Shown: positions 6,881 to 12,350 of the stretch, in pieces
Position numbering within the stretch: position 1 is the stretch's first letter
How the letters are laid out: every line of letters begins with the position of its first letter
Assembly (NCBI GenBank): GCA_946482585.1
Contig: CAMLSI010000108.1
Span: forward strand, 1 to 12,350
Reading direction: 5' to 3'
DNA from: an uncultured Lysobacteraceae bacterium
GTDB lineage: Bacteria > Pseudomonadota > Gammaproteobacteria > Xanthomonadales > Rhodanobacteraceae
Length of the DNA stretch: 12,350 nt
Notes under the pieces: generated by a model
What the model saw: the letters and a program-made list of their open reading frames with translations, nothing else
Told to the model about the DNA's origin: nothing
The model's database searches: none
Position numbers and translations under genes: made by a program

Positions 6881-7063
6881 TCATCCGTCCTTCTTGCGCT
6901 CGCCGTCGGCCGCGGCCTTCAGCCTTCCGTTCTTGCGCAACGCCTCGCGCAGCACGTATTCGATCTGCGCGTTGAGCGAGCGCAGCTCGTCGTCGGCCCA
7001 GGCCTGCATCGCCTCGAGCACGGCAGCGTTGATGCGCAGCGGATAGGCTTTCTTCTCGCTCAC
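6881..7063 (-). CDS. Small ribbon-helix-helix (Arc-like) DNA-binding protein
   Basis: This 60-residue protein has the layout of an Arc/MetJ-type ribbon-helix-helix repressor. A short strand (KAYPLRIN, 5-12) would insert into the DNA major groove as a dimer. Two helices follow, AAVLEAMQAWADDEL (13-27) and SLNAQIEYVLREALRKN (29-45), then a charged tail rich in Lys. Translation is assigned to GTG at 7063, four bases after the SPFH stop (TGA-cgcc-GTG). No Shine-Dalgarno sequence is visible, so translation probably couples to the upstream gene. A longer in-frame start at 7168 would lie inside the SPFH gene and adds residues unlike the family. The partner at the promoter is likely the palindrome at 7969-7984, making the protein a candidate autorepressor of its own operon. 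It resembles an antitoxin, but the neighbour is a membrane scaffold protein, not a toxin. Fold confidence is high, target inferred. Confidence 0.85.
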   Translation of the reverse strand: MSEKKAYPLRINAAVLEAMQAWADDELRSLNAQIEYVLREALRKNGRLKAAADGERKKDG

Positions 7064-7067
7064 GGCG

Positions 7068-7934
7068 TCAGTGGTGCAGCGTGCCGGTGTTGACGACCGG
7101 CTGCGTGCCGCGTTCGCCGCAGAGCACGACGAGCAGGTTGGAGACCATCGCGGCTTTGCGCTCGTCATCGAGCTCGACGACGCCGCGCCTGCTGAGCTGA
7201 TCGAGCGCCATCTCGACCATGCTCACGGCGCCTTCGACGATGCGCGTGCGCGCCGCGATGATGGCGCCGGCCTGCTGGCGCTGCAGCATGGCCTGCGCGA
7301 TTTCCTGCGCATAGGCGAGGTGAGTGATGCGCGCTTCGACGACTTCGACGCCGGCCTTGCCGAGGCGTTCCTGGATCTCGTCGCGCAGATGCTGGTTCAC
7401 TTCCTTGCCGTGGCTGCGCAGGCTCGGCGCACCGGAATCGTGCGAGTCGTACGGGTAGCTGGTCGCCATCTGGCGCAGCGCCGATTCGGACTGGATCTGC
7501 ACGAAGTTCTCGTAGTCGTCGACCTGGAACATGGCTTCGGCGGTATCGACGACCTGCCAGACCACGACTGCGGCGATCTCGATCGGATTGCCGTCGTTGT
7601 CGTTGACCTTGAGCCTGGACGATTCGAAGTTGCGCACGCGCAGCGATACGTTGCGCTTGGCGTAGAACGGGTTGGTCCAGCGCAGGCCTTCGGCGCGCAC
7701 CGTGCCTGCGTAGCGGCCGAACAGCTGCATGACCTTGCCCTGGTTCGGCTGCACCTGGAACAAGCCCTTGGCCAGGAAGGCGAACAGGACGAACAGCAGA
7801 ATTCCGGCGAGCGGGCCGGACGGCGTGCGGGCCGCGGCGCCATTGATGAATACGGTGACAGCGAGGGCGAAGCCGGCCATCAGCGCGAGCAGCGTGGGGA
7901 TTCCAGGCAGAGACCAGGCGGTGTTCTCGTTCAT
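7068..7934 (-). CDS. SPFH/Band 7 (slipin-like) membrane protein
   Basis: This 288-residue inner-membrane protein belongs to the stomatin/prohibitin/flotillin/HflK superfamily, which forms oligomeric scaffolds that organise membranes or regulate proteases. Two hydrophobic segments (about 12-30 and 41-60) precede the Band 7 domain, which begins at LFQVQPNQGKVMQLFGRY. The domain continues with GLRWTNPFYAK, then VVVWQVVDTAEAMFQVDDY, then a helical part rich in Gln, Glu and Arg (EIQERLGKAGVEVVEARI, YAQEIAQAMLQRQQA) that should form the usual coiled coil. The ATG at 7934 has AGGAG seven bases upstream and is preferred over an extension to 8003 that would run through the promoter. It is the first gene of a two-gene operon with the RHH protein. 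The promoter carries an AT-rich palindromic operator. No protease partner (NfeD or FtsH) is adjacent, so the physiological role is open. Confidence 0.9.
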   Translation of the reverse strand: MNENTAWSLPGIPTLLALMAGFALAVTVFINGAAARTPSGPLAGILLFVLFAFLAKGLFQVQPNQGKVMQLFGRYAGTVRAEGLRWTNPFYAKRNVSLRVRNFESSRLKVNDNDGNPIEIAAVVVWQVVDTAEAMFQVDDYENFVQIQSESALRQMATSYPYDSHDSGAPSLRSHGKEVNQHLRDEIQERLGKAGVEVVEARITHLAYAQEIAQAMLQRQQAGAIIAARTRIVEGAVSMVEMALDQLSRRGVVELDDERKAAMVSNLLVVLCGERGTQPVVNTGTLHH

Positions 7935-7960
7935 GGCGGTGCTCCTGTGGGGGTGCCAGG

Positions 7961-7989
7961 AAGATATCAATTTGATATCAAATTTCCAA
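7961..7989 (-). promoter_or_regulatory. Promoter with embedded palindromic operator, SPFH-RHH operon
   Basis: Read on the minus strand, TTGGAA (complement of 7984-7989), a 17-base spacer and TATCTT (complement of 7961-7966) form a well-spaced sigma-70 promoter 27 bases before the SPFH start. AATTTGATATCAAATT (7969-7984) is a perfect 16-bp palindrome. GATATC occurs twice, 11 bases apart (7963 and 7974), so the site is also a tandem repeat with one-turn spacing. The operator fills the spacer and touches both boxes, the arrangement expected for repression by promoter occlusion. The stretch is strikingly AT-rich against its surroundings. The likely binder is the RHH protein encoded at 6881-7063 (inference). 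Confidence 0.65.
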
Positions 7990-8048
7990 CTGCGCCGGCG
8001 CATACGCGAGCCGCTACCATGCGCCGCGCGAAAACTCGGGAATTCGGC

Positions 8049-9170
8049 ATGCGGTCAGCAAAGGCGGAATCGATCTGGCGCGACGGACTCGATCTCGGCG
8101 TCGGGGCGTGGAGCGGCGAGGCGGCCGCGGACGTCTGTGTCGTCGGTCTCGGCGGCAGCGGACTCAGCGCGCTGGACGAGTTCCGCCGCGCGGGATTGCG
8201 CTGCATCGGCCTGGATCGCCGCGGCATTGCGGCCGGCGCGGCCGGTGCGAACGGCGGCTTCCTGCTCGCCGGGCAGGCCGCGTTCTATCACGACGCGATC
8301 GCCCGCTTCGGCCGCGAGCGCGCGCTCGGCATCTACGAACTGACCCGGCGCGAACTGGCGCGACGCTACGTCGAGACGCCGGAATCGTGCCGACGCACGG
8401 GCTCGCTGCGCATCGCCGCCGACGCCGAGGAAGAGCGCGATTGCGTGCATCAGATCGAAGCCATGCAGCGCGACGGCCTGCCGGCCGAACCGTATCTCGG
8501 CTCCGAAGGCCGCGGCGTACTGTTTGCCGACGACGGCCTGTTCGATCCGGCGCGCTACTGGCGCAGTCTGGCCGCGACGCTGGCCGACGCTGGCGTGTCG
8601 CTGCGGCAGGGCGATGTCATCGACATTGCGCCGGGTCTCGTCACGACGACGACGGGCCGCGTCCGCGCCGACCTCGTGCTCGTCGCCGTCGACGGCGGTC
8701 TCGAAGACCTGTTGCCGCAGTTCGCGGGCGACGTGCGTTCGGCGCGCCTGCAGATGCTCGCGACCGCGCCGGATCCGACGCTGTCGCTCGCGCGGCCCGT
8801 GTATTTTCGCGACGGCAACGACTACTGGCTGCAGCGCGGCGACGGATGCATCGCGCTCGGCGGCGGACGCGATCTCGGCGGCGAAGACGAATGGCAGGCG
8901 GTATCCGGCACGTCGCCGCGCGTGCAGACGCATCTCGAGCACCTGCTGCGCGACCGCCTGGGCAGCCGCGCCGCGATCACGCATCGCTGGTCTGCGCGCG
9001 TCGCCTTCACGCAGCGCGGATTGCCCGTGTTCGGCGAGATCGCGCGCGGCGTGTTCGCGACCGGCGCCTACGACGGCACTGGAAACATTCTCGGCGCGCT
9101 GTGCGGCCGCGCGCTCGCGCAACGGGCGCTGGGGCGGGGCAGCGAGCTCGCCGAGTGGCTTGCGCGATGA
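8049..9170 (+). CDS. DAO-type FAD-dependent oxidoreductase
   Basis: This 373-residue flavoprotein has the glycine/D-amino-acid oxidase fold. The Rossmann motif VVGLGGSG (31-38) follows a beta strand, and Asp56 lies in the position of the ribose-binding acidic residue. The second glycine-rich stretch (AAGANGGFLLAG) binds the FAD pyrophosphate. The C-terminal flavin motif GVFATGAYDGTGNILG is present near 340. Members oxidise secondary or primary amines of amino acids, but the substrate cannot be named, and no partner genes of a known amine pathway are adjacent. The start at 8049 has a weak GGGA seven bases ahead. An ATG at 8019 is in frame and adds 10 residues, but it lies within TACCAT (8016-8021), which may be a -10 box. 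The gene is divergent from the SPFH operon, and its stop is only 12 bases from the stop of the converging gene. Confidence 0.85.
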   Translation: MRSAKAESIWRDGLDLGVGAWSGEAAADVCVVGLGGSGLSALDEFRRAGLRCIGLDRRGIAAGAAGANGGFLLAGQAAFYHDAIARFGRERALGIYELTRRELARRYVETPESCRRTGSLRIAADAEEERDCVHQIEAMQRDGLPAEPYLGSEGRGVLFADDGLFDPARYWRSLAATLADAGVSLRQGDVIDIAPGLVTTTTGRVRADLVLVAVDGGLEDLLPQFAGDVRSARLQMLATAPDPTLSLARPVYFRDGNDYWLQRGDGCIALGGGRDLGGEDEWQAVSGTSPRVQTHLEHLLRDRLGSRAAITHRWSARVAFTQRGLPVFGEIARGVFATGAYDGTGNILGALCGRALAQRALGRGSELAEWLAR

Positions 9171-9182
9171 AGCGACGGAAAC

Positions 9183-10088
9183 CTACGGGGTTATGTCGAG
9201 GCGAAGCAGCGGCACGGGCCAGCGTTCGCCGGTGACGTAGACGGTGTCCGCATCGGTGCCGAACGCGACGGCTTCGGCTTGGGCGAGCAGTGCAATCGGA
9301 AAGCTGCGCGGCGTGCGCGCGAATGCGCCGGCCCAGCTCTCGCCCGCGGCGCGGTCGTAGATCCAGACTGCGTTGTAGGTGAGCACGGCGGCACGGCGCG
9401 CATCGCGGCTGATCGACAACGCGGTCGGCCGGCCCGGCATCAGACGGCGTTCGAAGTCGACGGTCGGCAGTACGTCGTCGGCGGCGCGCAGCGTACCGAG
9501 CAGTGTAGCCACGGTTTCCTTGTCCTTGCCGGGTCGCAGCGGCAGCGACCAGATCTGCAGCGGCGTGGTGCGTTTCGTCAGCAGCAGCACGGTTTCGGCC
9601 GCCGTGTCGACGCCGACGGCCTCGACGTCGTGCGGTTCGTCGGCATAACGGAACGCGATGCGCCATGCCGGGGCAGCCTTGAACGCATGCTCGTTCGCGT
9701 CAGCCGCGAACGACGGTTCCTCGACGACGACGAGCTCGACGCGCGGACGCACGCCGCCGTTGTCGCCGGTATCGGCGAGCAGCAGCCACGATTTGCCGTC
9801 GAACGCGAACGCGGCCATGTCCTCCCAGTCGACTGGCTTGACGCCGGTGACGCGCAGCTGCGCCTGCACGCGTCCGCTGCCGTCGATCGCGAATACGTCG
9901 GCGGGCGAACCCGAATCGTTGTGCACCCAGAAACGGTCCGGCGTCGACGGCGACGCCGCCATGCCGCTGATCTCGCCGAGGCGGCCGTCGCGCACGAGTC
10001 CGGCCATCTCGGGGACGCGCTGTGCGGCCGCCGTGCCGGATGTCGTCGCGAGCAACGCGGCGATGAATGCGCGAGCGACGCGCTTCAT
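9183..10088 (-). CDS. Exported hypothetical protein, possibly beta-propeller
   Basis: This 301-residue protein is not recognised as a named family. A clear signal peptide is present: Lys/Arg at 2-6, hydrophobic 7-14, likely cleavage after AAA at 22. The mature part has repeating strand-like segments with recurrent ISGMA, WVHNDSG, DWEDMAAF, LLLADTGDN and DVEAVGV motifs. These recall the acidic, glycine-rich turns of phytase-like or WD-type beta-propellers. The pattern suggests a secreted or periplasmic propeller that binds a ligand or metal; this is inference from motif texture. It is the second gene of an operon: its ATG at 10088 overlaps the stop of the transglutaminase gene (ATGA). Translation is therefore probably coupled and the two products may work together. 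No catalytic signature is identified. Confidence 0.75.
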   Translation of the reverse strand: MKRVARAFIAALLATTSGTAAAQRVPEMAGLVRDGRLGEISGMAASPSTPDRFWVHNDSGSPADVFAIDGSGRVQAQLRVTGVKPVDWEDMAAFAFDGKSWLLLADTGDNGGVRPRVELVVVEEPSFAADANEHAFKAAPAWRIAFRYADEPHDVEAVGVDTAAETVLLLTKRTTPLQIWSLPLRPGKDKETVATLLGTLRAADDVLPTVDFERRLMPGRPTALSISRDARRAAVLTYNAVWIYDRAAGESWAGAFARTPRSFPIALLAQAEAVAFGTDADTVYVTGERWPVPLLRLDITP

Positions 10089-11548
10089 TTCGCCGACGCG
10101 GCGGCCGGCTCCGCCGCGTCGACGCGCAGGTTGCCGAGCGTGGTCACGCCCGAGAAGAAGCGCCACGGATCGCCGTCGCCGACGCCGAGCGCGATATGGC
10201 CGGTATCGAAGCGGCCGAGCGCCGCGTCGAAGCTTTGCCAGCGCCCGTCGATCCATGCCTGTACCCAGGCATGCGGCACGAACACGCGCTCGGCGCTGCC
10301 GAAGGATTCGACGAAGGCGAGGCCGGTCGCGATGCGCGTCGGGATGCCGTGCGCCCGGCCGAGCGCGGCCAGCAGCAGGGCATGTTCGGTGCAGTCGCCC
10401 TGGCGCGATTTCGCCGTCTCGAGCGCCGAGGCATAGCCGACACTGAGTCCTTTCTTGTCGATGTAGCCGAACACGAACGCTTCGAGATCGCGCATGCGCT
10501 CGGCCGGTTTCCGCTCGCCGGGCGAAGCCTGCGCGGCGAGCCGCGTGATTTCTTCGGCGCCGGATTGCAGCCAGGCATTCGGCTGGCTGTCGGCGGCGAC
10601 CGGCGGCGGCTCCGTACCCGCGCGCGGTTGCGGCGACACGGTCACGACATAGCCGTCGCCGCGGCGTTCCACTTTCTGCTCGCCGGTAGCCGGAAAGCTC
10701 ACGGCGGTTTCGCGATGGCGCGCGCTCAGGGTGTAGCGCAGCGGCTTGGCGAGATCGTCGCGACCCAAGGTGCGCGGCGCCGCCACCAGCGCCTGCTGCA
10801 GCGCGTCGCCGGGCTGATTCGGCGCGAGCGCGCAGGCCTTGTCGCAGGCGAGCACTTCGAGCTTGAGGCCGAGCTGCAGCAGACTCACCTTGAGCACGCG
10901 GTAGTCCTTGTCCATCCAGTCGGTGCTCGCGAGCGGCAGGCCCGGCACCTTGAGATCGCGATCGACGCGAAACAGTTCGCGCCGCCCGCCGGGCACGTCG
11001 ACGTACTCGGCCGGCCGTATCGTCGTGGTCAGCGGGTACGCGTCGAGATTCAATGCCTGGTACGCGAGGCTGTCGTAGCGGGTGCCGGCTTTGAGTCCGT
11101 GCGCGATCGCATCCAGGCGCAATCCTTCGCTGAAAAGCGCGCCCTTGGGCCAGGTCGCGGTCTTGCTCTGACTGAGCCCGCCGACGCTGCTCTTCACGCG
11201 GATGGTGCCGTCGGCGTCGACCGTGCCCTCGCTCGTCGACTCCACGCCGGACATGCGCGAACGCGTGTGGAACGCGAGCGGCGTTCCGGTCTTCGTTTCC
11301 TCGTGGGTTTCGCTGACCTCCAGCGTGATCGCGACACCCGCGCGCTCGATGCCGAGGCTCATGTCCTGCGTGGTCACCACGCGGTCGTCGCGTATCTCGC
11401 GCCGGTTCAGCATGTGGCCGATCTTGCGTCCGTCCAGCGTGACGCTCATCCAGGTTTCTTCGGCCGCCGCGCGGGCCGCGGCGGAGCATGCCGCGAAGGC
11501 GAAGAGCGAGGCGAACAGCAGGCGGGCAAGGCGAACGGATCGGCGCAT
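10085..11548 (-). CDS. Exported transglutaminase-like (papain-fold) protein
   Basis: This 487-residue protein has an N-terminal signal peptide (likely cleavage after AAA at 29; Cys21 after FAA does not form a canonical lipobox). A long unassigned region follows (about 30-340), containing WMSVTLDGRKIGHMLNRRE and GVESTSEGTVDADGTIRVKS. The C-terminal transglutaminase core has a complete triad: Cys386 in RQGDCTEHALLLAALGR, His426 in FVPHAWVQAWIDGRW and Asp441 in FDAA. Bacterial members of this architecture are periplasmic or secreted cysteine peptidases or amidotransferases, often of unknown substrate. The ATG at 11548 lacks a good Shine-Dalgarno sequence, but the signal peptide supports it. An upstream extension to 11758 would run through the promoter into purT. 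It is first in a two-gene operon, with an ATGA overlap to the next gene, and divergent from purT. The fold is secure, the reaction not. Confidence 0.88.
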   Translation of the reverse strand: MRRSVRLARLLFASLFAFAACSAAARAAAEETWMSVTLDGRKIGHMLNRREIRDDRVVTTQDMSLGIERAGVAITLEVSETHEETKTGTPLAFHTRSRMSGVESTSEGTVDADGTIRVKSSVGGLSQSKTATWPKGALFSEGLRLDAIAHGLKAGTRYDSLAYQALNLDAYPLTTTIRPAEYVDVPGGRRELFRVDRDLKVPGLPLASTDWMDKDYRVLKVSLLQLGLKLEVLACDKACALAPNQPGDALQQALVAAPRTLGRDDLAKPLRYTLSARHRETAVSFPATGEQKVERRGDGYVVTVSPQPRAGTEPPPVAADSQPNAWLQSGAEEITRLAAQASPGERKPAERMRDLEAFVFGYIDKKGLSVGYASALETAKSRQGDCTEHALLLAALGRAHGIPTRIATGLAFVESFGSAERVFVPHAWVQAWIDGRWQSFDAALGRFDTGHIALGVGDGDPWRFFSGVTTLGNLRVDAAEPAAASAK

Positions 11549-11687
11549 GAGCGAACGGAAACCGGCAGCAGGGAATAGGGAAGGCGCAACCTGAGGCGGC
11601 GAGTGTGCCAGAGCGGCGCGCAGGAAAGCGTGTCTGCGACCGCGCGACGCGACCGGTGTTCCATCGAACGCGATTGCTGCGTGCCCG

Positions 11688-11693
11688 TACAAT
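11688..11693 (+). promoter_or_regulatory. Likely -10 box of purT
   Basis: TACAAT, followed by a CGCGC discriminator, lies about 28 bases before the purT start and is close to the consensus TATAAT. No good -35 is found at 16-18 bases, so activator dependence or an extended element may apply. The 173-bp gap is shared with the divergent transglutaminase operon, whose own promoter is not identified. Confidence 0.5.
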
Positions 11694-11721
11694 CGCGCTC
11701 TTTTCTCAGTCGGAGCAGGGC

Positions 11722-12350
11722 ATGAAACCGTTCGGCACTCCGGGTTCGCCCGGCGCACTGCGGCTGTTGTTGCTGGGTTCGGGCGAACTCGGCAAGGAAG
11801 TCGCGATCGAGGCGCAGCGCTACGCCGTCGAAGTCATCGCCGTCGATCGCTACGCGAACGCGCCGGCCATGCACGTCGCGCATCGCAGTCACGTCATCAA
11901 CATGCTCGACGCGCAGGAGCTGCGCCGCGTGATCGAACTCGAAAAACCCGATCTCGTGGTGCCCGAGATCGAGGCCATCCACACGCCGACCCTGGTCGAG
12001 CTCGAGCGCGCCGGCCTCACCGTGATCCCGACCGCGCGCGCGGCCTGGCTCACGATGGACCGCGAAGGCATCCGGCGCCTCGCGGCGGAAACGCTGGGGC
12101 TGCCGACCTCGCCCTACCGCTTCTGCGATACCGTCGACGACTACCGCGATGCGGTGCGCGCGCTCGGACTGCCCTGCGTCGTAAAGCCGGTCATGAGCTC
12201 GTCGGGCAAGGGACAGAGTGTCGTGCGCGGCGAGGCCGATATCGCCGCGGCCTGGGACTACGCGCAAAGCGGCGGCCGTGCCGGACAGGGCCGTGTCATC
12301 GTCGAGGGCTTCGTCGCGTTCGACTACGAAATCACGCTGCTGACCGTGCG
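11722..12350 (+). CDS. purT: Formate-dependent GAR transformylase PurT (runs off the right edge)
   Basis: PurT makes formylglycinamide ribonucleotide from glycinamide ribonucleotide, formate and ATP, the third step of purine synthesis, without using folate. The visible 209 residues align in character with E. coli PurT throughout. [12 protein letters not shown] (19-30) is the glycinamide-ribonucleotide loop. [21 protein letters not shown] follows. PEIEAI (81-86) carries Glu82. [13 protein letters not shown] and the ATP-grasp segment [11 protein letters not shown] (155-165, Lys155) complete the nucleotide site. Residue numbers match E. coli PurT, which supports the start at 11722. GGAGCAGGG (11712-11720) provides a ribosome binding site. 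The C-terminal half, including the rest of the ATP-grasp domain, lies outside the window. It is transcribed away from the transglutaminase operon and has no purine gene next to it here. Confidence 0.97.
   Translation, partial: MKPFGTPGSPGALRLLLLGSGELGKEVAIEAQRYAVEVIAVDRYANAPAMHVAHRSHVINMLDAQELRRVIELEKPDLVVPEIEAIHTPTLVELERAGLTVIPTARAAWLTMDREGIRRLAAETLGLPTSPYRFCDTVDDYRDAVRALGLPCVVKPVMSSSGKGQSVVRGEADIAAAWDYAQSGGRAGQGRVIVEGFVAFDYEITLLTV

Noticed and set aside
7071..8048. Long N-terminal extension of the FAD oxidoreductase frame
   Set aside because: It runs antisense through the SPFH gene and its promoter; the Rossmann motif sits normally when the start is at 8049.
10089..11489. Extension of the exported hypothetical protein to a 768-residue frame
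   Set aside because: The extra part is an out-of-frame reading of the transglutaminase gene; the signal peptide starts at 10088.

Overview
The window is GC-rich, densely packed chromosomal DNA. The DnaE amino-terminus, the formate-dependent PurT, the exported proteins and an SPFH gene followed by a ribbon-helix-helix gene suggest a gammaproteobacterium, probably of the Xanthomonadales (Lysobacterales). This placement is inferred from protein character alone. No phage, transposase, CRISPR, rRNA or tRNA gene was seen.

Layout. At the left edge, dnaE (minus strand, N-terminal part only) is divergent from a large periplasmic penicillin-acylase-family Ntn hydrolase (1152-4010). After a good intrinsic terminator comes a 161-bp element with 50-bp imperfect inverted arms (4140-4300). 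It sits directly upstream of a TPR-sulfotransferase gene (4317-5999). That gene converges on a small M15 zinc peptidase (6060-6635, minus). Next comes a minus-strand pair: an SPFH/Band 7 membrane protein (7068-7934) and a 60-residue ribbon-helix-helix protein with a GTG start (6881-7063). Their promoter region holds a 16-bp perfect palindrome and an 11-bp tandem repeat between plausible -35 and -10 boxes. Divergent from this pair is a DAO-type FAD oxidoreductase (8049-9170). It converges with only 12 bp to spare on a two-gene minus-strand operon (ATGA overlap) for an exported transglutaminase-like protein (10085-11548) and an exported hypothetical protein (9183-10088). At the right edge purT (11722 onward) is divergent from this operon and leaves the window.

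How the genes relate. Most are independent housekeeping or accessory units. Two pairs look like real functional units: SPFH plus RHH, which fits a self-regulating membrane-protein operon, and transglutaminase plus exported hypothetical, which are translationally coupled. The best candidates for undescribed biology are the SPFH-RHH unit with its operator and the long inverted-repeat element in the sulfotransferase leader. Most of the many long antisense reading frames are by-products of the high GC content.
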